From NCBI RefSeq assembly GCF_045984285.3, contig NZ_JBJQIK030000003.1:620001-684000 (forward strand): a DNA stretch of 64,000 nucleotides. Direction: 5' to 3'. This DNA comes from Rugamonas sp045984285. Its GTDB lineage: Bacteria > Pseudomonadota > Gammaproteobacteria > Burkholderiales > Burkholderiaceae_D. Position numbers and translations under genes: made by a program. Below the pieces are notes generated by a model, which was not told where the DNA came from, did no database searches, and saw only the letters and a list, made by a program, of their open reading frames with translations. Positions 42,570 to 50,507 of this stretch are shown piece by piece. Each line of letters opens with the position of its first letter. Within the stretch, counting starts at the first letter, position 1.

Positions 42570-43040
42570 ATGGAGACCCGCCTGCATTTTTTCCAGGCCA
42601 ATCCCGCTGCCATGCAGTCGCTCAGCCTGCTTGAAGAACGCATGCTGCAGGCCGGCTTCGAGCCGGTGCTGGCAGAGCTGGTGCGGCTGCGCGCGGCCCA
42701 GCTCAATGGCTGCGCCTATTGCGTCGACATGCATGCGCTGAAGGCGCGCAAGGCCGGCGCCGGCGAGCGCATGCTGGCCAGCCTGTGCGTCTGGCGCGAC
42801 ACGCCCTGGTTCAGCGCCCGCGAACGCGCGGCGCTGGCCTGGACCGAGGCCCTGACCCTGGTGGCCGGGGCCCGGGTGCCGGACGCCGTCTGGGCCGAGG
42901 TGCAGCCCAGTTTCACGGCCGCCGAGCTGGTCGACCTGACGCTGCTGGTGTGCCTGGCCAATACCTGGAACCGTTTCGCCATCGGCTTCCGCAAGCCGCT
43001 GGCCGCCGCGGACGGCGCCACCGGCGCCGCGCCACTGTGA
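42570..43040 (+). CDS. Carboxymuconolactone decarboxylase/AhpD-like protein
   Basis: This is a 156 aa all-helical protein of the AhpD-like family. It has the redox motif CAYCVDMH (CxxC followed by H) in AAQLNGCAYCVDMHALKARKAG, with the conserved upstream glutamate in LAELVRLR, and WTEALTLVAGARVPD in the second half. Such proteins reduce peroxides or organic radicals, or act as decarboxylases. The ATG at 42570 is set by AAAGGAG nine bases upstream. It lies 28 bases after the porin gene and 105 bases before a hydrolase gene, and is probably in the same operon. Confidence 0.9.
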   Translation: METRLHFFQANPAAMQSLSLLEERMLQAGFEPVLAELVRLRAAQLNGCAYCVDMHALKARKAGAGERMLASLCVWRDTPWFSARERAALAWTEALTLVAGARVPDAVWAEVQPSFTAAELVDLTLLVCLANTWNRFAIGFRKPLAAADGATGAAPL

Positions 43041-43145
43041 GGCGGGCCGGCATGGGATGCCCGCCGTGGCTGCCACCGGGCGCCTGCTGTGCGGCGTGGC
43101 GCTGCCCGCGCTGAGCGGGCGCCCGCATTCATGGAGGAGGAAGCG

Positions 43146-43991
43146 ATGTTTATCAAGATCGACGGCGCCCGCATCCGCTACAGCGATGAGGGCGCGGGCC
43201 CCATCCTGCTGCTCTTGCACGGGATACCGGATTGCGGCGCGATCTGGGACGGCATGGTCGGCGCCCTGCGCGACAACTACCGCTGCCTGGCGCCGGACCT
43301 GCCCGGCTTCGGCGATTCCGGCGTGCCGGCCGGCCTGCGCATCGACCTGCGCCAGATGGGCGGTTTCGTGGCCGCCTTCCTGGACGCGCTGGGCGTGGAC
43401 CAGCCGGTGCACCTGGTGGTGCATGATATCGGCGGTCCCTACGGCCTGGCCTGGGCGGTCCAGCAGCCGGAACGGGTGGCCAGCATCACCATCATGAACA
43501 CCGTGTTCCAGGCGGAATACCGCTGGCACCGCTACGGCCAGCTGTGCCGCCTGCCGCTGCTGGGTGAGCTGCTGCAGCTGCTGCTCACGCAGGCCGCGCT
43601 GCGGCGCGCCATTTACCGCAATTCCGGCCAGGTCAAGCGCCGCCCGGAACAGGTCGGCGCCACCTACGCCCGGCTCACCGCCTCCGTGCGCGCCATGGTG
43701 CTGCGCCTGTACCGCGGCCTCAGTCCCCAGGTGTTTGAACACTGGGATACCCGGCTGCGCGCGCTGAACGCCCGCATCCCGTCCCAGGTGCTGTGGGGCG
43801 ATCTCGGCTCTTACATCGACCACGCTTATGCCGAGCGCTTCGGGGCCCAGACCGTGCACCACTTCACCCATTGCGGCCATTGGCCGATGGCCGAATTTCC
43901 GCTGACCGTCGCGCGCCACGTGCATCGGCACGTGCAGGCCGCGCTGGGCAAGACCGGGCACACGGCCGAGGCCGCGCGCTCGGCCGCCTGA
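43146..43991 (+). CDS. Alpha/beta hydrolase with Asp nucleophile (haloalkane dehalogenase/epoxide hydrolase-like)
   Basis: This is a 281 aa cytoplasmic alpha/beta hydrolase. The oxyanion-hole segment is LLLLHGIPDCGAIWDGM, the nucleophile elbow is LVVHDIGGPYGLAWA with D94 as nucleophile, and the catalytic histidine is in THCGHWPMAEFP near the end. An Asp in the elbow (HDxGG) is typical of dehalogenases, fluoroacetate dehalogenase and epoxide hydrolases, not of esterases, which use Ser. GGAGGAAGC precedes the ATG at 43146. It sits between the AhpD-like gene and a GlxA-type regulator. The true substrate cannot be told from sequence. Confidence 0.88.
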   Translation: MFIKIDGARIRYSDEGAGPILLLLHGIPDCGAIWDGMVGALRDNYRCLAPDLPGFGDSGVPAGLRIDLRQMGGFVAAFLDALGVDQPVHLVVHDIGGPYGLAWAVQQPERVASITIMNTVFQAEYRWHRYGQLCRLPLLGELLQLLLTQAALRRAIYRNSGQVKRRPEQVGATYARLTASVRAMVLRLYRGLSPQVFEHWDTRLRALNARIPSQVLWGDLGSYIDHAYAERFGAQTVHHFTHCGHWPMAEFPLTVARHVHRHVQAALGKTGHTAEAARSAA

Positions 43992-43995
43992 GCCC

Positions 43996-45045
43996 ATGGC
44001 CGCGCCCCAGCTGCAAGCGCGCAGCGCCCGGTCGCTGCCGCCGGAGCCGATAACAGTCGGGCTCGTGCTGTACCCGGGCTGCGCGCCGGCCGGCCTGTTC
44101 GCCGCCGCCGAGCATTTCCGCGTCGTCAACCGCTGCATGGGACAGCCCTTGTTCGATCCGGTCTGGATCGGCGCGCGCGATGCCGCCAGCGGTCTCCCGG
44201 CTGCCGCCCCGCTACCGCTGGCGACCGCCGCCCAGGCGCCCTGCGAAGCCTATCTGCTGCCCGGCTTCTGGGCCGAAACGGCCGTCGACATCGATGTCAT
44301 GCTGCGCCGCCAGCGCACCCTGATCGACTGGCTGCGCGCAGCAGCGCCGCCCGCCGGCGTGTGGAGTTATTGCATGGGCGTGGCGCTGGCCGCCGCAGCC
44401 GGCCAGCTGGACGGCCGCGCCGCGACCGCCACCTGGTGGCTGGAAGCGCCGCTGCGCCGGCGTTTTCCGGCGGTGCGCTGGGATTGCCGGCACGCCGTGC
44501 TGGCGGACGGCCCCTGCCTGACCGCGGCCGGCGCCAACGGCTATTGGGCCGTGCTGAGCCAGCTCTTGCTGAGCCGGGTGCCGCCGGAAGTGGCGGCCGA
44601 GATCGACCAGCGCATGCTGATGCCGCGCGCCAATGCCGGGCATCCGGTGTTCCGCCCGGTGGAGCTGTTCGCCCAGGCCGATCCCGAGCTGCGGCGCCTG
44701 ATCGGCCACGTCCAGCAGCTCGCGGCCAGCGCGCTTACTGTCGATACGGCGGCCGCCTTCCTCGCCATGGCGCCGCGTACCCTGAGCCGCAAGATCGCGC
44801 AGCAGACCCAGATCGGGGCCGCCGAGTGGCTGCGCCTGATCAAGTTGCGCCAGGTGGCGCAGGCGCTGCTGGCATCCAGCGCGCCGGTCAGGGCCATCAG
44901 CAGCGGCCTCGGCTTCGCCGACGACAGCACCCTGGTGCGCGCCTTCAAGAAGGCCACCGGCATGACCACCTCGCAATACCGCCAGCAATATGGCCACGCC
45001 CTGCACTCCTTTGCCGGCGCTGGCGAGCTGCGGCCCGGCAGCTGA
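43996..45045 (+). CDS. GlxA-type transcription regulator (DJ-1/PfpI plus AraC HTH), copy 3
   Basis: This 349 aa regulator resembles copy 1: ITVGLVLYPGCAPAGLFAAAEHF at the start of the DJ-1-like domain, GVWSYCMGVALAAAAGQLDGRAATATWWLEAPLRRRFP in the middle, and an AraC domain (VDTAAAFLAMAPRTLSRKIAQQTQIGAAEWLRLIKLRQVAQALL, then ISSGLGFADDSTLVRAFKKATGMTTSQYRQQY). It starts four bases after the hydrolase stop, so it probably belongs to that operon. The stop codon lies in the loop of a 13-base perfect hairpin (45028-45060). It may regulate the hydrolase cluster together with, or in addition to, the LysR protein. Confidence 0.88.
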   Translation: MAAPQLQARSARSLPPEPITVGLVLYPGCAPAGLFAAAEHFRVVNRCMGQPLFDPVWIGARDAASGLPAAAPLPLATAAQAPCEAYLLPGFWAETAVDIDVMLRRQRTLIDWLRAAAPPAGVWSYCMGVALAAAAGQLDGRAATATWWLEAPLRRRFPAVRWDCRHAVLADGPCLTAAGANGYWAVLSQLLLSRVPPEVAAEIDQRMLMPRANAGHPVFRPVELFAQADPELRRLIGHVQQLAASALTVDTAAAFLAMAPRTLSRKIAQQTQIGAAEWLRLIKLRQVAQALLASSAPVRAISSGLGFADDSTLVRAFKKATGMTTSQYRQQYGHALHSFAGAGELRPGS

Positions 45046-45060
45046 GTTGCCGGGCCGCAG
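45028..45060. terminator. Strong hairpin between convergent genes
   Basis: CTGCGGCCCGGCA (45028-45040) and TGCCGGGCCGCAG (45048-45060) form a perfect 13-base stem with a 7-base loop that contains the stop codon of the GlxA-type gene. The convergent chemoreceptor stop is 11 bases further. No T-run is present on either strand, so it is a bidirectional barrier or transcript-end protector rather than a classical terminator. Confidence 0.55.
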
Positions 45061-45071
45061 GTCCGGACTGC

Positions 45072-46703
45072 TCAGGCCGCCAGGCGCGGCCGCTCCGGCG
45101 CCGCGCTGTCGGCCAGCTGGAACACGCTGACCAGCTGGCGCAGCTGGCTGGCCTGCTGCGCCAGCTGGGCGGCGGCAGCCGCCGACTCCTCCACCAGGGC
45201 CGCATTGTGCTGGGTGGCGGCATCCAGCTCCACCAGGGTGCCGCGCATCTGCTCGATACCGCTATGCTGTTGCGCGCTGGCGCCCGCGATCTGGGCCATC
45301 AGGGTGGCCGCCTGCTCGATGCTGCGCAGGATATCGGCCATGGTACCGCCCGCTTCGCGCACCAGCTGGGTGCCGTTGCCGATGCGGTCCACCGATTCCC
45401 CGATCAGCGACTTGATCTCGCGCGCGGCCACCGCGCTGCGCTGGGCCAGCGCCCGCACCTCGCTGGCCACCACGGCAAAGCCGCGCCCGCCATCGCCGGC
45501 CCGCGCCGCTTCCACCGCCGCGTTCAGCGCCAGGATATTGGTCTGGAAGGCAATGCCGTCAATCACGCCGACAATATCGGCAATGCGGGTCGACGATTGC
45601 GCAATGCTGTCCATGGTCGCCACCACGCCGTCCACGGCACTGCCGCCGCGCTGCGCGAAGCCGGCCGCGGCGCGCACCATATCGTTGGCCGAACGCGCAT
45701 GGTCGGCATTCTGGCGCACCTGGTCGGCCAGCACCGTCACCGACTGCGCGGTGTGCTCCAGCACGGCCGCCTGGCGTTCGGTGCGGCCCGACAGGTCGGC
45801 ATTGCCGGCCGCAATCTGGTGGGTGGCGGCCACGATGCTGTCGGCCCCGCCGCGCACCTGGCCCACCACCTCGGCCAGGCTGGCCTGCATGGCGCCCAGC
45901 GCCTCCTGCAAGGCGCCGAACTCGTGGCGCGCCTCGCGCTCCACCGGCACCGCCAGCTGGCCCTGGGCCACGCGCCGCGCCAGCGCCACGGCCTGCTGCA
46001 TCGGCTGCTGGATCCCCTTCAGCAGGTAGCGCCCCATCAGGCCGCCCAGCACGGCGCAGGCCAGCATGGTAATCACGAGAATCAGGCGCTGCCGGTCCAT
46101 GGTGGCGTGGGCGGCGGCCGCGCCGCGTTCGGCGGCGGCCAGCAGGAAGTCGTGCAGCTGCTGCCGGGCCGGCGCCCCCTGGCGGAAGGTAGGGTTGATC
46201 TGCCGGATCAGCACATGCTCGGCATCGTCCCAGGCGCCGTTCTCGATGGCGGCCGCCGCGGCGGCGGTCAAGGAGAGTCCGAGCCCGCCGCTGCGGGCAT
46301 GCCAGGCATCGGCCAGGCGCGCCGTTTCCGGGTCCGGCAGGCCGGCCCGGAAGGTGCGCCAGGCCTGCGTCAGTGCGCTGCTGTTCTTGCCGATCTCGGT
46401 CAGGTGCACCTGCAGCGGATGGTCATGCAGCTTTTCAAAGGCCGTGCCCGGCAAGTGCTGCAGGGCCTGCAGCACCTGGCTGCGGTTGTACTCCATCTTG
46501 AGCGTGAGCTCCGAGAGCTGCAGCTGGAGCGCCTGGGCCTGCATCACCTCATGCTCCATCAGGCCTACCGTGCGCTGCGCGGTATACAGGGCGACGCTGC
46601 CGACCAGCAGGACGGCCAGCATCATGCCGGCGATCACGACAATAATCATGCGCTTGATGGACAGCGCGGTGGACAAGGAGGGGCGGATTTGGATCGGTGT
46701 CAT
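45072..46703 (-). CDS. Methyl-accepting chemotaxis protein 4
   Basis: This is a 543 aa chemoreceptor with TM1 at about 18-42 (RMIIVVIAGMMLAVLLVGSVA), a Tar-like helical ligand domain (MEYNRSQVLQALQHLPG and KLHDHPLQVHL), TM2 near 205-228, HAMP, and the signalling domain with VIDGIAFQTNILALNAAVEAARAGDGGRGFAVVASEVRALAQRSA. The ligand domain is closely related to that of chemoreceptor 1 at 26225. The start at 46703 gives the usual short N-terminus but has a weak ribosome-binding sequence; the frame is open 37 codons further up with basic, non-membrane sequence. Confidence 0.92.
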   Translation of the reverse strand: MTPIQIRPSLSTALSIKRMIIVVIAGMMLAVLLVGSVALYTAQRTVGLMEHEVMQAQALQLQLSELTLKMEYNRSQVLQALQHLPGTAFEKLHDHPLQVHLTEIGKNSSALTQAWRTFRAGLPDPETARLADAWHARSGGLGLSLTAAAAAAIENGAWDDAEHVLIRQINPTFRQGAPARQQLHDFLLAAAERGAAAAHATMDRQRLILVITMLACAVLGGLMGRYLLKGIQQPMQQAVALARRVAQGQLAVPVEREARHEFGALQEALGAMQASLAEVVGQVRGGADSIVAATHQIAAGNADLSGRTERQAAVLEHTAQSVTVLADQVRQNADHARSANDMVRAAAGFAQRGGSAVDGVVATMDSIAQSSTRIADIVGVIDGIAFQTNILALNAAVEAARAGDGGRGFAVVASEVRALAQRSAVAAREIKSLIGESVDRIGNGTQLVREAGGTMADILRSIEQAATLMAQIAGASAQQHSGIEQMRGTLVELDAATQHNAALVEESAAAAAQLAQQASQLRQLVSVFQLADSAAPERPRLAA

Positions 46704-46856
46704 CGTCAGGACTGTGAGGGAAAGGCGGCGCCCGGTGGCGCCGGTTGTAGGGTGCGTCGATTTTAGCCAGCGGCCCCGGGCAAATCCTGACAAATTCCGC
46801 TTCATTTCCGCCACCCCGTGCGCCGTGGCGAAGGCGGCGCGCGGCGCTGGCCTGCC

Positions 46857-46883
46857 AAAAGAAAACGCCGCCCGGAGGCGGCG
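46857..46883 (-). terminator. Rho-independent terminator of the DUF5694-type gene
   Basis: On the minus strand CGCCGCC (46883-46877) pairs with GGCGGCG (46872-46866) around a 4-base loop and is followed by TTTTCTTTT (46865-46857). It begins just past the stop codon of the gene at 46890. Confidence 0.75.
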
Positions 46884-46889
46884 GTGCGG

Positions 46890-47975
46890 CTAGCGCAGCA
46901 GCGCGCCGGAGGGCACGATGCGCACATCGTGCATCTGGTCCAGATAGGCTTCCAGATACCATTTGTGGCTGGCGCCCACGATGACCAGGGTGCGGCCGCC
47001 GGGACGGCTGGCGATGGCCTCGCGGATATTGGCCGCCATGCGCAGATTGCGCGTTTCCCAGGCGCCGACATAGGCCCGCCCATACTGCTGCGCGGAGCCT
47101 TCCGCCAGCGCCGCCCCGAAATCGCTGGCATACACCAGTTGCGCCTGGGCCGGATCGTTCGCAGCGCGGTACAGGGCCAGCAGGCCGGCCTCATCGCCGA
47201 GCCCGGCATTCAGCGCCTCTTCGGCCTGCCGCCGCTGCTGGCCGGCGGAATTGTTCCAGGCTTGCATGATGGCCGCGCCATAGGCTTTCGGGTCCGCGAT
47301 GGGCGCATCCGAGCTATGATCGTCCATCGCGTGCACGCGTTCCAGGCCCAGCGCGGCGGCCAGCGGCGCGGCGAGCTGCATATCCTCGCCGCGCGCGCCG
47401 CGCCCGCCGCCGCGCTGTTCCAGCACGGTGGCGAGGGCGGCATCGAGGCCGTCGCCGGCATGGCGTTCGGCAGGCGGCAGGCGCAGCCACTGCACCTGAG
47501 CCGAGACCGGTTCGCCGCCGGCCAGGAACACAGCGGCCAGGCGCCGCCGCTGCGCCGGCGTGGGCTGCGCCGGCCAGTTGGCCAGCAGGCGCTCGCTTTC
47601 GGCGGTGGCGGCCGGCACATCGAGACCGGTGGCGGCAAAGGCCGGCGCCGGATCCCAGGGACAGAAGCGCTGGACCGTGCCCTGGTAGCGTTGCGGGTAC
47701 TGGCGCAGGAAGGCGCACTGGGGGCCGGACAGGCTCTCGATGGCGATCAGGGCAGGCTTCCATGCCAGCAGGCGGGCCTGCAGCCCGCCCAGCTGGGCGG
47801 GCTGGAAGCTGGCCGGCAACTGCGCCAGGTGGGCGGTGCCGAGCACCATCACTTCGTTCGGCCGGCCGGCGGCCGGTCCTTTCAACTGGCTCGGGTCGAA
47901 ACGGCCGGGCGCGTGCTGCGCGCCTGCCGCACCCAGCACGCCGGCCAATACCACGCCGCTTATCGTCCTCAGCAT
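46890..47975 (-). CDS. TraB/GumN-like protein, probably DUF5694
   Basis: This is a 361 aa protein with an N-terminal signal peptide (MLRTISGVVLAGVLGAAGA). The core pattern EVMVLGTAHLAQLPASFQP near residue 42, LIAIESLSGPQC near 78 and TLVIVGASHKWYLEAYLDQMHDVRIVP near the C-terminus corresponds to the GTxH...E...G.xH layout of TraB/GumN-like proteins, a possible metallohydrolase fold. The function is not known. AAAGGACGTG precedes the ATG at 47975; upstream codons in the frame are arginine-rich and non-coding. A terminator follows. It shares strand but no overlap with the small HTH gene upstream. Confidence 0.7.
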   Translation of the reverse strand: MLRTISGVVLAGVLGAAGAQHAPGRFDPSQLKGPAAGRPNEVMVLGTAHLAQLPASFQPAQLGGLQARLLAWKPALIAIESLSGPQCAFLRQYPQRYQGTVQRFCPWDPAPAFAATGLDVPAATAESERLLANWPAQPTPAQRRRLAAVFLAGGEPVSAQVQWLRLPPAERHAGDGLDAALATVLEQRGGGRGARGEDMQLAAPLAAALGLERVHAMDDHSSDAPIADPKAYGAAIMQAWNNSAGQQRRQAEEALNAGLGDEAGLLALYRAANDPAQAQLVYASDFGAALAEGSAQQYGRAYVGAWETRNLRMAANIREAIASRPGGRTLVIVGASHKWYLEAYLDQMHDVRIVPSGALLR

Positions 47976-48059
47976 GAACACGTCCTTTCTAGCGCTGGCG
48001 CGGCGGCAGGCAGCGGGCTGGCGCCGCCGCCGGCTCGAGTAGCGCCTGGATGGCAATCC

Positions 48060-48464
48060 TCATGGTTTCAGCAGGCCGGACAAGATGTCCTCCGTGCCGT
48101 CCTCTTCCTGCAGCAGCTGGCGGCATTCGCTGAACCAGCCGTCGGTGGAGCCCAGCATGGCGCGCAGCTCCTGGATACTGAGCCCGCTCACGTCGTGCAG
48201 CCGCAGCATCAGCGACGCCGACAGGCGGATGCGCCGCCGCCGCGTGCGCGAGATCACCGACGGACTGACCTGCAGGATACTGGCCAGGGCGGCATCGTTG
48301 CGCAGCTTCAGTATACGGTGCATCTGGTCAAACAGATGTCCAACGTTCAGGGCCACGGGGCCATGCCTGGCAGCCGGTGGGGAAGGCTCAGGGCCGGCCG
48401 GCGGAACCGCTTGGCCACTCGTCACGCAGTAGTCCATATAGTATCGAATCACATTGCTCATCAT
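48060..48464 (-). CDS. Small HTH-type protein
   Basis: This protein is at most 134 aa. Its central part LNVGHLFDQMHRILKLRNDAALASILQVSPSVISRTRRRRIRLSASLMLRLHDVSGLSIQELRAML looks like a Cro/CI-type helix-turn-helix, with LASILQVSPSVISRTRRR as recognition region. The first ATG at 48464 makes the gene overlap the end of the GNAT gene by 77 bases in another frame. Later starts (ATG 48437 or a GTG near VALNVG) would reduce or remove the overlap, so the start is uncertain. The target is unknown; the protein may be a small repressor acting on its own cluster. Confidence 0.65.
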   Translation of the reverse strand: MMSNVIRYYMDYCVTSGQAVPPAGPEPSPPAARHGPVALNVGHLFDQMHRILKLRNDAALASILQVSPSVISRTRRRRIRLSASLMLRLHDVSGLSIQELRAMLGSTDGWFSECRQLLQEEDGTEDILSGLLKP

Positions 48465-48963
48465 TCACAATCCAACGACGTAGTGCATAGCCTTCGCGCG
48501 TAAAACCGGTGTTGACCAGCAAACGCTCGGAAGGGGTATTGCGGGGATCGACCTCGGCCCCGATCCGCTCCAGCTGCCCGCTGCCGAAGGCGGTACCGAT
48601 CACGGCCCGGACCGCCTCCGCCATCAGACCCTGGCCGTGGCAGCTGCGCGCCAGCATGTAGCCGAGCTCGCATCTGCGGTGCGCGCGGCTGATCGCATAC
48701 AGGGAGACATTGCCGATCACGGCGCCGCTGGCGCGCAGCACCAGCGCCAGGCACAGGGCGGAGCCGCGCTCCGCTTCCTGCCCGGCCTGCGCGATCTGCT
48801 GCTCGGCCTGCTCAAGGGTGGTCCAGGCCGCGCTGCTCCAGTAGCGCATGGCGGCCGGGTCCGAATGCAGGGCGAACTGGGCTGCTGCGTCGGCGGCCTC
48901 CACCCTGCGCAGTTGCACGCGCGGCGTCAGCAGGCGGTACCCCGGGGCGAAGAATTCGTCCAT
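48388..48963 (-). CDS. GNAT-family N-acetyltransferase (RimJ/RimL type)
   Basis: This is a 191 aa acetyltransferase. It has LLTPRVQLRRVEAADAAAQFALHSDPAAMRYWSS at the N-terminus, VIGNVSLYAI, the acetyl-CoA loop ELGYMLARSCHGQGLMAEAVRAVI near residues 104-123, and PRNTPSERLLVNTGFTREGYAL. This layout is typical of RimJ/RimL-like enzymes that acetylate protein N-termini or small amines. The substrate cannot be given. It starts 11 bases after the alpha/beta hydrolase stop and overlaps the small HTH gene at its 3' end. Confidence 0.9.
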   Translation of the reverse strand: MDEFFAPGYRLLTPRVQLRRVEAADAAAQFALHSDPAAMRYWSSAAWTTLEQAEQQIAQAGQEAERGSALCLALVLRASGAVIGNVSLYAISRAHRRCELGYMLARSCHGQGLMAEAVRAVIGTAFGSGQLERIGAEVDPRNTPSERLLVNTGFTREGYALRRWIVNDEQCDSILYGLLRDEWPSGSAGRP

Positions 48964-48974
48964 CCCGGCGCCCG

Positions 48975-50021
48975 CTAGGGCCGGCCGGCGGTCGCGGCCG
49001 GCCGGTGAAACCGTTCTTTCAGCAGGCTGAACTGGGCGTCCAGCAGCTTCTGGTTGGGCTCATGCCCCACCCCCGGCAGCAGAATGAATTTCTTGTCCGG
49101 TGCAACAATGCGGTCGAAGTAGCGGCGCGCCAGTTCCGGCACCGTCAGCAGGTCGCTTTCGCCCTGGAACAGATAGAACGGTACCGCGAACGTGCGGCCG
49201 AGCTTCGGCAGGTCCACCGCCGAATACATGCCATCTCCCTTCAACCCGACAAACTGCAGATAGGAATACTCTTCGCCGTTCTCATAGTTTGTCTGCGCCG
49301 CCGGCGTCGCATACTCCGCGGCCGGAATCCACCATGCCGGTGGCGCGGGCTCGGCCAGGCGGGCTTCGTATTTCCGCACAATGCGCCTCAGCACTCCCGC
49401 ATTGCGCGGATTGGTCCAGGGCGGGGCGCCGAGCGCTTCGAGCGCGCCCAGTGCCTCCTGGTCGCCGCCCTGCCTCGCCATCGCCAGCACCTTGTCATAG
49501 GCCATCCGGCTGTTTTCCAGGTAGCTGACGATCTGGGCACTGCCAACATAGGCCTGGAACAGGTCGGGGCGAAGCTTGACCATGTGGACACCGAGGATGG
49601 AACTCCAGGAGCCGCCCAGCAGGATAACCCTTCGCTTGTCAAGCAGCTTCACCAGGTGTTCGGCCACGGCAATGCCGTCGTCCCGCATCCGCTCGATGCT
49701 GAGCTGTTCCTCTGCGGCGCCGGGTTCCCGTGCGCCATAGCTCATCCCGGCAGCGCGCTGGTCCCATTGCACCACGGTGAAATCGCGCTCCCAGCCACCA
49801 AAGATCTGGCGGCCGAAGGGGCTGAGCGGATTGCCCGGGCCGCCGTGCAGTACCAGCACCACGGGGTTGGCGCAATCCGCCCCATCGATCGTCAGCCATT
49901 GGCGGCTATCGCCTATCGACACATAGCCCTTGCCGTGCACTGGCTGGCCCGGCGTGCATGCTGCGGCGGCGCAGAACGGCATCAGCGCACACAGCGCAGC
50001 CATCAGTTTTGAACGAAACAT
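48975..50021 (-). CDS. Secreted alpha/beta hydrolase, proline iminopeptidase-like (S33)
   Basis: This 348 aa enzyme has a signal peptide (MFRSKLMAALCALMPFCAAAAC). S33-family features are the HGGPG oxyanion motif in LVLHGGPGNPLSPFG (residues 58-64), VVQWDQRAAGMSYG, the nucleophile elbow LLGGSWSSILG with S138, and GVGHEPNQ near the end with the catalytic histidine. Proline iminopeptidases release N-terminal residues from peptides; related enzymes cleave esters. A GAGGA site precedes the ATG at 50021. It lies 105 bases beyond the RidA gene, the last gene of the peptide operon, on the same strand, so it may be a further peptidase of that pathway, but its own promoter is possible. Confidence 0.87.
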   Translation of the reverse strand: MFRSKLMAALCALMPFCAAAACTPGQPVHGKGYVSIGDSRQWLTIDGADCANPVVLVLHGGPGNPLSPFGRQIFGGWERDFTVVQWDQRAAGMSYGAREPGAAEEQLSIERMRDDGIAVAEHLVKLLDKRRVILLGGSWSSILGVHMVKLRPDLFQAYVGSAQIVSYLENSRMAYDKVLAMARQGGDQEALGALEALGAPPWTNPRNAGVLRRIVRKYEARLAEPAPPAWWIPAAEYATPAAQTNYENGEEYSYLQFVGLKGDGMYSAVDLPKLGRTFAVPFYLFQGESDLLTVPELARRYFDRIVAPDKKFILLPGVGHEPNQKLLDAQFSLLKERFHRPAATAGRP

Positions 50022-50126
50022 GAAATCCTCTAACCATCGGCCACAAGCGCCGAAAGACAAAGGAGTATGTGCTGAAATGCAAGCCCGGCACTGCCAAAAT
50101 GGCGCGGAGGGCTGCCATCCCCGCTT

Positions 50127-50498
50127 TCAGGGACGATAGGCTGTGACCTCGATCTCGATGTCGCTGTCGAAGGCCAGCGCCGCGCTCACCGTGGAACGGG
50201 CAGGCAGCGCAGAAGGCGGAAAGTATTCCCGGTAGACCTGGTTGAACTCGGCGAACAGCGCCAGGTCCGACAGCCAGACGGTCACGCGCACCACGTCCTC
50301 CAGCCCCGCGCCGCACTCCTTCAGTGTTGCTGCGATGCTGTCCAGCACGAGGCGGGCCTGGTCCGCGATCGGACCGCGCACCGGCTTGCCCTCATGGTCG
50401 ATGGGGATCTGGCCCGACAGGAAGATGAATCCGCCTGCGTGGACGGCTTTGGAAAACGGGAACGGCAATTCGCTCGGTACGCGGGTAATGGCTGGCAT
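50127..50498 (-). CDS. RidA/YjgF-family enamine/imine deaminase
   Basis: This 123 aa protein has the RidA pattern: PFSKAVHAGGFIFLSGQIPIDHEG, then LDSIAATLKECGAGLEDVVRVTVWLSDLALFAEFNQVYREYF, and the C-terminal PARSTVSAALAFDSDIEIEVTAY with the conserved arginine of PARS. RidA proteins hydrolyse reactive enamines and imines such as 2-aminoacrylate made from amino acids. It is the last gene of the peptide operon, nine bases after the M81 gene. In this setting it may clear imines formed from D-amino or dehydroamino acids; that is inference. Confidence 0.93.
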   Translation of the reverse strand: MPAITRVPSELPFPFSKAVHAGGFIFLSGQIPIDHEGKPVRGPIADQARLVLDSIAATLKECGAGLEDVVRVTVWLSDLALFAEFNQVYREYFPPSALPARSTVSAALAFDSDIEIEVTAYRP

Positions 50499-50507
50499 GG
50501 TGAATCC

